From Kitasatospora herbaricolor (lineage in GTDB: Bacteria > Actinomycetota > Actinomycetes > Streptomycetales > Streptomycetaceae), in contig NZ_JAUSVA010000002.1 in assembly GCF_030813695.1 (NCBI RefSeq), forward strand, positions 5,146,001-5,210,000: a DNA stretch of 64,000 nucleotides, given 5' to 3'. A program made the position numbers and the translations under genes. Below, in pieces: positions 51,148-58,686 of this stretch. Under the pieces are notes generated by a model. It did not search any database. It was not told where the DNA came from and worked only from the letters and a program-made list of their open reading frames with translations. Position 1 is the stretch's first letter, and every line of letters starts with the position of its first letter.

Positions 51148-51495
51148 ATGACAGAACGCTCCATGCAGGAGCCGACGCTGCTTCTGCTCACCGCTCTCGC
51201 CGATGCCCCCCGGCACGGCTACGCACTCATCCAGGAGATCGCCGCGATCTCCGGCGGCCGGGTCCGGATGCGCACCGGCACGCTCTACGGCGCCCTCGAC
51301 CGGCTGCTCCAGCAGGGCCTGATCAGGGTCGAGAGCGAGGAGGTGGTGGACGGCCGGGCCCGCCGCACCTACGCGCTCGCCGACGCCGGCCGCACCGCGC
51401 TCGCCACCGAGGCCGACCGGCTGCGCGCGGTGGTCGCCGAGGCCGACCGCCGGCTGACCGTCATCCGTCCGAGGATCAAGGGGGCCTTCGCATGA
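51148..51495 (+). CDS. PadR-family transcriptional regulator
   Basis: A 115-residue PadR winged-helix regulator: the start QEPTLLLLTALADAPRHGYALIQEI and the wing segment TGTLYGALDRLLQQGLI are typical. These regulators often control a membrane protein or transporter cotranscribed with them, and the next gene is such a membrane protein with a 4-nt overlap. The short leader overlaps an AT-rich operator. Confidence 0.9.
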   Translation: MTERSMQEPTLLLLTALADAPRHGYALIQEIAAISGGRVRMRTGTLYGALDRLLQQGLIRVESEEVVDGRARRTYALADAGRTALATEADRLRAVVAEADRRLTVIRPRIKGAFA

Positions 51496-52433
51496 CCATC
51501 TCCGACACGGCGCTGCGGGCCGCGCTGCGGTGCTACCCCGCCGGCTACCGCGGCGAGCGCGGCGAGGAACTGGCCGCCGTCTTCGCCGACTCGACCGCGG
51601 GGGCGGGGCGCGCGGCCACCCTGCGGGAGGCCTTCGACCTGGGCGCCTACGGGCTGCGGCTGCGCACCGGGCTGACCTCCGCCGGGCTGCCCGGCCGGGC
51701 GCTGGCCACGGCCGCGCCGTTCGCGGTCGGCGCGGCGGCCGGCCACGCGGGGCTGGTCCTGCTGCTCACGGCCTTCGAGGGCCTGCCCGACCCCGGGGCC
51801 GGCGGTCGGACCTGGCTGCTGCTGGCCCTGCTCTCGGTGCTGCCGGTGGTGGCGGTGCTAGGCGTGCTGTTCGGCAGCTGGAAGCCGGCCCGGATGCTGG
51901 CGCTGCCGGCCGCCACCGTGGCGCCGGTCGTGGTGGTGCTGGGGTACTGGGCGGCCACCCGCGAGATGCCGAACCTCTCGCTGTTCGCCCGGATGTCGGC
52001 CTTCTCGGTGCCGGCCGTGCTCTGGGGGCTCAGCGTGCCGGCCGCGCCGGCGGACCTGCTGGGCCGGGTGACCGGGCGTCAGCGCCTGGTCGTCCTCGGG
52101 GCCTTCCTGTTCGGTGCGGTGCAGAGCGCGGCGCCGGGCCTGTCGCGCTTCGGGACGGCCGGCGGCGTCGCGCCGCTCCAGTTGCTGATGGTGGGGGCGG
52201 CCGTGCTGGCGTACGTCGGGGTGCGGCGCGGGCAGGTGCTGCCGCTGGCGCTGCTGCTCGCGCTGGCGCCCCCGGCGCTCGGGATCTTCGCCGTCGAGGC
52301 GGGCAACACCCTGGGTTCGACCCGGGTCCTGCTGCCGTTCGCGCTGCTGGTGGCGGCCGGGGTGGCCGTCGCGGTGCGGCTGACCGGGCCGAAGGCGCCG
52401 GAGGTGGGCGGCTCGCGGTCGGCCGCGGAGTAG
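51492..52433 (+). CDS. Integral membrane protein of unknown function
   Basis: A 313-residue protein with a cytoplasmic N-terminal domain of about 55 residues (ALRCYPAGYRGERGEELAAVF) and seven or eight hydrophobic segments. The N-terminal pattern with a conserved YP..R..R.E.. motif is common in membrane partners of PadR regulators. Start overlaps the padR stop (ATGA), so expression is coupled. It is probably the regulated partner; the activity is unknown. Confidence 0.75.
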   Translation: MTISDTALRAALRCYPAGYRGERGEELAAVFADSTAGAGRAATLREAFDLGAYGLRLRTGLTSAGLPGRALATAAPFAVGAAAGHAGLVLLLTAFEGLPDPGAGGRTWLLLALLSVLPVVAVLGVLFGSWKPARMLALPAATVAPVVVVLGYWAATREMPNLSLFARMSAFSVPAVLWGLSVPAAPADLLGRVTGRQRLVVLGAFLFGAVQSAAPGLSRFGTAGGVAPLQLLMVGAAVLAYVGVRRGQVLPLALLLALAPPALGIFAVEAGNTLGSTRVLLPFALLVAAGVAVAVRLTGPKAPEVGGSRSAAE

Positions 52434-52581
52434 GGGGCCGCCGCGGCCTCGCCCCGGCCCCGCCCCGGGCCGTCCGGGTCGCGGGTGCGCGGCGGGGGCC
52501 GGGCGCCCGCGCCGGCGGCGTGGCCGATCCCTCCGCCGTGGGGGCTCGCCGCCGGGCGGGGTGATGTGGCAGGCTACCGAT

Positions 52582-53286
52582 ATGTCTAGACCAATCTTCG
52601 AAGTCATCGCGCTGACCGCCCAGGATGCCCGGGCCGCCGAAGCCGGCGGAGCCGACCGGCTCGAACTGGTCACGGACATGGCCGCCGACGGGCTGACCCC
52701 CTCGGTGGAGGACTTCGCCGAGATCCGCGCCGCCGTGGACCTCCCGCTGCGGGTCATGCTGCGGATCCAGGACGGCTTCGCGCCCGGCGGTGTGGACGAG
52801 CTGCTGGCCCGCGCCGCCGAACTGCGGGCCGAAGGGGCGGACGAGTTCGTGCTCGGCTTCCTGGACGCCGACGGCGCCGTCGACCTGGCCGCCACCCGAG
52901 CGGTGGCGGAGGCCGTCGCGGGCTGCCGCTGGACCTTCCACCGGGCGCTCGACCACAGCGCGGACCGGGCCGCCGTCAGGACGGCCGTCGGCGCCCTGCC
53001 GGGCCTGGACACCTTCCTCACGTCCGGCGCGCCCGCCGGGGTCGACGCGGGCCGGGAGGTCATCACCGCCGAACTCGCCCGGGCCGGGGAGCCCGGCTAC
53101 GGGCAGCGGATCCTGATCGGCGGCGGCCTGCGCGCCGAGCACGTGCCCGGCCTGCGGGCGGCCGGCTTCGACGCGTTCCACGTCGGCGGCGCCGTCCGGG
53201 TCGGCGGCTGGGACTCCCCGGTGGACCGGGCCAAGGTCGCCGAGTGGCGGGCCCTGATCGACGCCCCGGCCCTGATCGGGGCCTGA
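52582..53286 (+). CDS. cutC: CutC family protein
   Basis: A 234-residue TIM-barrel protein of the CutC family, which was linked to copper homeostasis although its enzymatic function is disputed. Family segments are EVIALTAQDARAAEAGGADRLELV and FHRALDH, with RILIGGGLRAEH and FHVGGAVR. CAGGCT (52570-52575) ends 6 nt before the ATG and no ribosome site is seen. An in-frame start at 52561 would add seven residues. It is convergent with the helicase gene across a strong terminator. Confidence 0.88.
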   Translation: MSRPIFEVIALTAQDARAAEAGGADRLELVTDMAADGLTPSVEDFAEIRAAVDLPLRVMLRIQDGFAPGGVDELLARAAELRAEGADEFVLGFLDADGAVDLAATRAVAEAVAGCRWTFHRALDHSADRAAVRTAVGALPGLDTFLTSGAPAGVDAGREVITAELARAGEPGYGQRILIGGGLRAEHVPGLRAAGFDAFHVGGAVRVGGWDSPVDRAKVAEWRALIDAPALIGA

Positions 53287-53345
53287 GAGCCGATCGACGA
53301 ACGAACAGCGCCCGCGTCCCCGTACGCAGGCAGGGCCCGGCGCCA

Positions 53346-53385
53346 CCGGGGAGGGGCGGCCGGCACGTCGGCCGCCCCTCCCCGG
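53346..53385. terminator. Bidirectional terminator, cutC/helR
   Basis: A perfect 17-bp stem with a GCACGT loop lies between the cutC stop and the helR stop. Confidence 0.8.
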
Positions 53386-53387
53386 CG

Positions 53388-55457
53388 TCAGCCCACCGAG
53401 GCCGGCACGGCCGCCAGCTGCTCCGGCAGCGGCTGCGCGTGCAGCACCTTCAGGCCGGAGACGGCGCGGGTCAGCGCCACGTACAGCCGCCGCAGGCCGG
53501 TCCGCTCGTCCGGCTCGCCGGCCACCACCGCGGCGGGCTCGTCCAGCACCACGTAGTCGTACTCCAGGCCCTTGGCCAGCGAGGCGGGGACGAGCGTCAG
53601 CCGGGCCTGCGAGGTGGTCTCGGTGCCGGGGGTCAGGTGGCTCAGACCGGCCGCGTCCAGTGCCCCGGCCAGCGCCGGGATCCGGGCGTCGGCCGCGATC
53701 AGGCCGGTCGAGCCCTCGTGGGCGAGCGCCTCGCGGCAGGCCGCGACCACGGCGGCGTCGAGGCCGTCCTCGACCCGGTCCACCGTCAGCGAGCCGGGCG
53801 CGTCACGCACCGAGGTGGCCGGCGCCAGGCCCGGCGCGATCGCGGGCAGCAGCCGGGAGGCGTACGCGATCACCTCCTCCGGGACGCGGAAGCCCTTGGT
53901 GAGCTCCTCGACGTGGGCCCCGGGCTTGCCGAGGTGGTGCAGGGCCTGCGCCCAGTCGGCGGTGGCCCACGGGGTGGTGCCCTGGGCGAGGTCGCCGAGG
54001 ACGGTGGCCGAGCCGGTGCTGCAGCGGCGCCCGACCGCCCGGTACTGCATGGGGGAGAGGTCCTGGGCCTCGTCGAGCACGACGTGGCCGAGCGAGGCGG
54101 TGCGCTGCACCAGGTCGGTCGCCTCGTCGATCAGGACGGCGTCGGCGGGCGTCCAGGGGGCGGTCCTCACCGAACGGCCGGGCTTGGCCCGGAGCACCGC
54201 GCGCTGCTCCTCCTCGTCCAGGACGCCGTCGGCGCAGGCGGCCAGGAACTCCGGCTCGTTGAGCAGCCGGTGCACCAGCTTGGCCGGGTCCACCGGCGGC
54301 CAGCAGGCCTTCACCACGGCCTTGACCTGGGCGTTCCTGGCCACGGCGTCCTGCACCCGGTCGTCGGGGGCCTCGCCGCCCTGCTCCATCTTCAGCAGCA
54401 CGGCGTGCGCGATCCGCTGCGGCAGCGCCTCCCGGGCGGCCCCGTACCGGATGTCGCGGGCCTTCAGCTCCTCGACGATCTCGGTGAGCTCGTGCACCGG
54501 CACCCGCCAGCGGCGCGAGCCGCGCACCACCACGCAGGGCTCGGTGGGCAGCGCGATCCCGGCGCGGACGGCCCGGCGCAGCACCTCGGCCATCCGGGCG
54601 TCGCCCTTCAGTCCGGCCGCCTCGGGGTCGTCCTCGGCGCGCACCTCCACGTGCGCCACCAGTTGCTGCACGGTGGACTGCGCCACCGCCAGCTCGCCGA
54701 GGGCCGGGAGCACCTGCTCGATGTAGGAGAGGAAGGCGTCGTTGGGGCCGATCACCAGGGTGCCGGTGCGGGCCAGCCGCTCGCGGTGCGCGTACAGCAG
54801 GTAGGCGACCCGGTGCAGGCCGACGGCGGTCTTCCCGGTGCCGGGGGCGCCCTGGACGCAGACGGTGCCGCCCACGTCGGCGCGGACGATCTCGTCCTGC
54901 TCGGGCTGGATGGTGGCGACGATGTCGCGCATCGGTCCGACACGCGGCTTCTCGATCTCGGCGGCCAGCAGCGCCGAGGCGGCGTCGGTCTCGGCCGGGT
55001 CGGTCAGGTGCTCGTCCTCGTACGCGGTCAGCTCGCCGCCGGTGTAGCCGAAGCGGCGGCGGCGCTCGACGTCCTGCGGGTCGGTGCGGCTGGCCCGGTA
55101 GAAGGGCTGCGAGACGGGCGCCCGCCAGTCGATCACCATCGGGTCGCCGGCCGCGTCGTGCACGTGCCGGCGGCCGATGTAGAAGCTCTCCCCGGTGGCG
55201 CCCTCGGCCAGCTCTTCGCTGATCGCGTGCAGGTAGTCCAGCCGGCCGAAGAACAGCGGGGTGTGCGCGAGGTCGGCCAGCGCGGCGATCCTGGCCTCGA
55301 TCTGCTTGTTCAGCACGATGGCGGTGACCCAGGTGCCGGTCACGTCGGTGGTGTCCAGCGATTCGACGTCCTCGCGCATCACGCGCAGGGCGGCGCGGGA
55401 GGCGGCGAGGTGGTCGCGTTCGCGCTGGAGGGGGTCGGTGGAGGAGGTGGCGGGCAC
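53388..55457 (-). CDS. helR: HelR/HelD-like RNA polymerase-associated ATPase
   Basis: A 689-residue UvrD/Rep-like SF1 ATPase of the HelD/HelR class: long N-terminal helical arm (about 1-60) before Walker A GAPGTGKT (203-210), a large insert, then DEAQDLSP and YVALTRA. HelR of Streptomyces and mycobacteria binds RNA polymerase, releases it from stalled states, and gives tolerance to rifamycins. The GTG at 55457 follows GGAAGG by 6 nt. Ordinary UvrD helicases lack the leading arm; the closest alternative is HelD recycling without drug role. Confidence 0.75.
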   Translation of the reverse strand: MPATSSTDPLQRERDHLAASRAALRVMREDVESLDTTDVTGTWVTAIVLNKQIEARIAALADLAHTPLFFGRLDYLHAISEELAEGATGESFYIGRRHVHDAAGDPMVIDWRAPVSQPFYRASRTDPQDVERRRRFGYTGGELTAYEDEHLTDPAETDAASALLAAEIEKPRVGPMRDIVATIQPEQDEIVRADVGGTVCVQGAPGTGKTAVGLHRVAYLLYAHRERLARTGTLVIGPNDAFLSYIEQVLPALGELAVAQSTVQQLVAHVEVRAEDDPEAAGLKGDARMAEVLRRAVRAGIALPTEPCVVVRGSRRWRVPVHELTEIVEELKARDIRYGAAREALPQRIAHAVLLKMEQGGEAPDDRVQDAVARNAQVKAVVKACWPPVDPAKLVHRLLNEPEFLAACADGVLDEEEQRAVLRAKPGRSVRTAPWTPADAVLIDEATDLVQRTASLGHVVLDEAQDLSPMQYRAVGRRCSTGSATVLGDLAQGTTPWATADWAQALHHLGKPGAHVEELTKGFRVPEEVIAYASRLLPAIAPGLAPATSVRDAPGSLTVDRVEDGLDAAVVAACREALAHEGSTGLIAADARIPALAGALDAAGLSHLTPGTETTSQARLTLVPASLAKGLEYDYVVLDEPAAVVAGEPDERTGLRRLYVALTRAVSGLKVLHAQPLPEQLAAVPASVG

Positions 55458-55756
55458 AGCGGACCTTCCCGGCTGACCCGTAGGGGGACAGCGGACTCGT
55501 GAAGCGCACGTGTGGGGGACAGCCGGCCGGTTACCAAGCGGCGGGCGCCTCCCCCGGCTGCCTGCGCGAGTCGGCGGGCACCACGGTTCGGGAGGGGGCA
55601 GACGAAGAATCCTAGACCCGTCCGCCTCAGGGTGCTAACCGAATGAACCCGGGTCGTCCCTGAGATCCCCGTACACCTGGAGGACGACCGAACTCCTGCC
55701 CGGGAGGGCCTTTCGGGTGATGCGCCGGGGGTGTCCGAAAACCTACCGTTGATGGC
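55458..55756. other. Gap upstream of helR
   Basis: The 299-bp gap holds the helR promoter on the minus strand and that of a small gene on the plus strand. GGGGGACAGC occurs twice (around 55484 and 55515). I looked for the rifamycin-associated element found before other rifamycin resistance genes and saw no obvious match. Confidence 0.4.
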
Positions 55757-55969
55757 ATGAGCACCGTTCACGGAACGGCGCCCCGGGCAGCGGCCAAGGC
55801 CCCCCGGGCGCGCACACCCAGAGGCAACAGGACCACGCCCGGCGGCGCCACGGCGGCCGGGCCCGGCCGCCGCCGCAACCCGCTGGCGCGGGCCGTGCGC
55901 AACGTCGGCATCGCGCTCGACACCGTCGCCCGGGTGACGCTGCTGGGCCGCGACGGCGTCCGGTACTGA
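55757..55969 (+). CDS. Small basic protein of unknown function
   Basis: A 70-residue protein: a disordered Ala/Arg/Pro-rich N-terminus and a hydrophobic/basic C-terminal segment (NPLARAVRNVGIALDTVARV). I do not recognise a family. No ribosome site is clear. Codon use is that of a real gene at the third position, but the length is short, so it could be spurious. Confidence 0.45.
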   Translation: MSTVHGTAPRAAAKAPRARTPRGNRTTPGGATAAGPGRRRNPLARAVRNVGIALDTVARVTLLGRDGVRY

Positions 55970-55997
55970 ACCCCGCCCGGCGGCGCCCCCGGGCCGC

Positions 55998-56049
55998 CCT
56001 GGACCGGCGACCTGGACCGGCGACCTGGACCGGCGACCTGGACCGGCGA
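55998..56049. repeat. Four tandem 13-bp repeats
   Basis: CCTGGACCGGCGA occurs four times without change, followed by a degenerate fifth copy (CCTGAACCGCCGG). They fill the 130-bp gap between the convergent small gene and the XPB gene. Confidence 0.85.
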
Positions 56050-56099
56050 CCTGAACCGCCGGCCGGGCAAGCCGACGGCCAGGGCACGTCGTCCGTCGG

Positions 56100-57737
56100 T
56101 CAGAGCACGTCGTCCGCGTCGATGATCCGGTACGCGTAGCCCTGCTCGGCCAGGAACCGCTGCCGGTGGGCGGCGAAGTCCTGGTCCACGGTGTCCCTGG
56201 CCACCACCGAGTAGAAGTGCGCCGAGTGCCCGTCCGCCTTCGGCCGCAGGACGCGCCCGAGCCGCTGGGCCTCCTCCTGGCGGGAACCGAAGGTCCCGGA
56301 GACCTGGATGGCGACCGTCGCCTCCGGCAGGTCGATCGAGAAGTTGGCGACCTTGGAGACCACCAGGACGCTGATCTCCTTGGTCCGGAACGCCTCGAAG
56401 AGCTTCTCCCGCTGGGCGTTGCTGGTCTCGCCCTTGATGACCGGGGCGTTCAGCACCTCGCCCAGCTCGTCCAGCTGGTCGATGTACTGGCCGATGATCA
56501 GCGTCTGGTCCTTCTCGTGCTTCTTGACCAGGGCCTCCACCACCCGCCGCTTGGTCGCGGTGGTGGCGCAGAACCGGTAGCGCTCCTCCGGCTCGGCGGT
56601 GGCGTAGGACAGCCGCTCGGAGTCGGTCAGCGTGACCCGGACCTCGCAGCAGTCGGCGGGCGCGATGTAGCCCTGCGCCTCGATCTCCTTCCACGGCGCG
56701 TCGAACCGCTTCGGGCCGATCAGCGAGAACACGTCGCCCTCACGGCCGTCCTCGCGCACCAGGGTCGCGGTCAGGCCGAGCCGGCGGCGGGCCTGCAGGT
56801 CCGCGGTGAACTTGAAGACCGGCGCGGGCAGCAGGTGCACCTCGTCGTAGACCACCAGGCCCCAGTTGCGGGCGTCGAACAGCTCCAGGTGCGCGTAGGT
56901 GCCCTTCCGCTTGGTCGTCATCACCTGGTAGGTGGCGATGGTGACCGGGCGGATCTCCTTGCGGGTGCCGCTGTACTCGCCGATCTCGTCCTCGGTCAGC
57001 GTGGTCCGCTTGACCAGCTCGTGCTTCCACTGGCGGGCCGAGACGGTGTTGGTGACCAGGATCAGCGTGGTCGACTTGGCCTCGGCCATCGCCGCCGCGC
57101 CCACCAGCGTCTTGCCGGCGCCGCAGGGAAGCACGACCACGCCGGAGCCGCCGTGCCAGAAGCCCTCGACGGCCTGCTGCTGGTACGGGCGCAGCGTCCA
57201 GCCGTCCTGCTCCAGCTCGATCGGGTGCGCCTCGCCGTCCACGTACCCGGCGAAGTCCTCGGCCGGCCAGCCGAGCTTGAGCAGCACCTGCTTGATCTGG
57301 CCGCGCTCGGAGGGGTGCACCACCACGGTGTCCGGGTCGACCCGGGCGCCGACCAGCGGGATGATCTTCTTCGAGCGCAGCACCTCCTCCAGCACCGGGC
57401 GGTCGGTGGTGGTGAGCACCAGGCCGTGGGTGGGGTGCTTGCTGAGCTTCAGCCGCCCGTAGCGGGCCATGGTGTCGGCGATGTCCACCAGCAGGGCGTG
57501 CGGGACGGGGTAGCGCGAGTAGTTCACCAGGGCGTCGACGACCTGCTCGGCGTCGTGCCCGGCGGCGCGCGCGTTCCACAGGCCGAGCGGGGTGACCCGG
57601 TAGGTGTGGACGTGCTCGGGTGCGCGCTCCAGCTCCGCGAAGGGGGCGATCACCCGGCGGCAGTCGGCGGCCTTGGGGTGGTCGATCTCCAGCAGGAGCG
57701 TCTTGTCACTTTGTACGATCAGCGGGCCGTCGTTCAC
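56100..57737 (-). CDS. XPB (ERCC3)-type DNA helicase
   Basis: A 545-residue SF2 helicase of the bacterial XPB family, a 3'-5' DNA translocase linked to nucleotide-excision repair or transcription-coupled functions. Walker A is PCGAGKT (204-210), the DEVH box is at 298-301, and motif VI QRLGRVLRP is present near the end. The N-terminal damage-recognition-like domain (about 1-180) resembles XPB. The GTG at 57737 has GGAGG 10 nt upstream. In mycobacteria the homologue is beside a large protein like the one at 58687-61233. Confidence 0.92.
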   Translation of the reverse strand: MNDGPLIVQSDKTLLLEIDHPKAADCRRVIAPFAELERAPEHVHTYRVTPLGLWNARAAGHDAEQVVDALVNYSRYPVPHALLVDIADTMARYGRLKLSKHPTHGLVLTTTDRPVLEEVLRSKKIIPLVGARVDPDTVVVHPSERGQIKQVLLKLGWPAEDFAGYVDGEAHPIELEQDGWTLRPYQQQAVEGFWHGGSGVVVLPCGAGKTLVGAAAMAEAKSTTLILVTNTVSARQWKHELVKRTTLTEDEIGEYSGTRKEIRPVTIATYQVMTTKRKGTYAHLELFDARNWGLVVYDEVHLLPAPVFKFTADLQARRRLGLTATLVREDGREGDVFSLIGPKRFDAPWKEIEAQGYIAPADCCEVRVTLTDSERLSYATAEPEERYRFCATTATKRRVVEALVKKHEKDQTLIIGQYIDQLDELGEVLNAPVIKGETSNAQREKLFEAFRTKEISVLVVSKVANFSIDLPEATVAIQVSGTFGSRQEEAQRLGRVLRPKADGHSAHFYSVVARDTVDQDFAAHRQRFLAEQGYAYRIIDADDVL

Positions 57738-57845
57738 CTTGAGCAGTCCTCCATGGGGTCCGGCGCAGACCCTCCAGTGTCGCGCACTCCGGTGAATGCC
57801 CGCGGCGCCGGTGACCTCCGACCCGTCGAGGTCGTTGGGCAGCGC

Positions 57846-58112
57846 ATGAACACGTCCAAGCGCGCCCTCCTCGCCCTCACCCTCGCCGGTGCCGCCCTCT
57901 CCGCCGCCGCCGGCTCCGCCCACGCCGTGGACGACCAGCAGGCCGCCGAGCTGAGCAAGTCGGCCGTGCCGGACGTCAGCAAGGCCGGCGGCCCGGTCGG
58001 CCAGGTCGGCGCCGGCGCCGCGCTCACGATGGCCGGGCTGCTCGGCGGCATGCCGGTCGGCCCCGACTCGATCGGCAAGCTGGCCGACGGCGCGACGAAG
58101 GCGAAGGGCTGA
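57846..58112 (+). CDS. Small secreted protein
   Basis: An 88-residue protein with a clear signal peptide (about 1-27, TSKRALLALTLAGAALSAAAGSAHA) written here in part, and a short Ala/Gly-rich mature part with a hydrophobic patch (GAALTMAGLLGGMPVGP). Function unknown; similar small secreted proteins are common in Streptomyces. It is divergent from the XPB gene (108 nt apart). Confidence 0.68.
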   Translation: MNTSKRALLALTLAGAALSAAAGSAHAVDDQQAAELSKSAVPDVSKAGGPVGQVGAGAALTMAGLLGGMPVGPDSIGKLADGATKAKG

Positions 58113-58130
58113 CCGGCCCGGCCGGATCAG

Positions 58131-58153
58131 GGCCCGTCCCACCGGGACGGGCC
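58131..58153. terminator. Bidirectional terminator after the small secreted gene
   Basis: Perfect 10-bp arms (GGCCCGTCCC and GGGACGGGCC) with a 3-nt loop. Confidence 0.7.
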
Positions 58154-58172
58154 GGGGGTCACTCCCAGGACT

Positions 58173-58571
58173 TCACTTCCACTCCCAGAACTTCGCGGCG
58201 CCCTTCCCGCTGCCGTCGGTGTCGTACTCGAACAGGCCGACCGCGGAGTTGAGCCGGGCGAACCGCTCCGACGAGGTGTCGAAGAAGATCGCGCCCCGCC
58301 AGCTCATCGCGCCCGGCGCGGTGCCGGTGAACCGGCCGATGCCGTTGCCGTGCCAGACCACCACGTCGCCGTCCGCGGTCATGGTCACGCCCTGGCCCTC
58401 ACCGACCAGGACGCCGTTGGCGTCCATCGTGGACTCGTAGGTCGCGATCTCGGTGGTCGCGACGCCCAGGAGCTCCCCTTCGGCCTCGTACGAGACCTCG
58501 ACATCGCCGCCGGGGAGCACCCGCTTCGCGGTCTCCCGGCTGTGCACCTCGCCCAATTGGTCGCCGAGCAT
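58173..58571 (-). CDS. Conserved hypothetical protein, beta-rich
   Basis: A 132-residue soluble protein, not recognised. It shows alternating short strands with Gly turns (GEGQGVTMTADGDVVVWHGNGIGRF), which suggests a beta-barrel or lipocalin-like fold. No signal peptide is seen. GGGAG is 7 nt before the ATG. It is convergent with the small secreted gene. Confidence 0.65.
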   Translation of the reverse strand: MLGDQLGEVHSRETAKRVLPGGDVEVSYEAEGELLGVATTEIATYESTMDANGVLVGEGQGVTMTADGDVVVWHGNGIGRFTGTAPGAMSWRGAIFFDTSSERFARLNSAVGLFEYDTDGSGKGAAKFWEWK

Positions 58572-58686
58572 GATGACTCCCTTCCCGGATCCCCCCGGTA
58601 CCCCGTCCTTCCGGACTACGCCGGGGCGGGGGCGGCGTCAACCGGGGGAGACTCCGGGCGGTCCGGGGGACGCGGGGCGGCCGGGC

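Noticed and set aside
53244..55502. A 752-codon plus-strand frame over helR
   Set aside because: Shadow of the ATPase gene; composition Gly/Val/Arg-rich and no conserved motif.
55998..56049. The 13-bp repeats as a CRISPR array or replication iterons
   Set aside because: No spacers, no cas genes, no rep gene; only four units.
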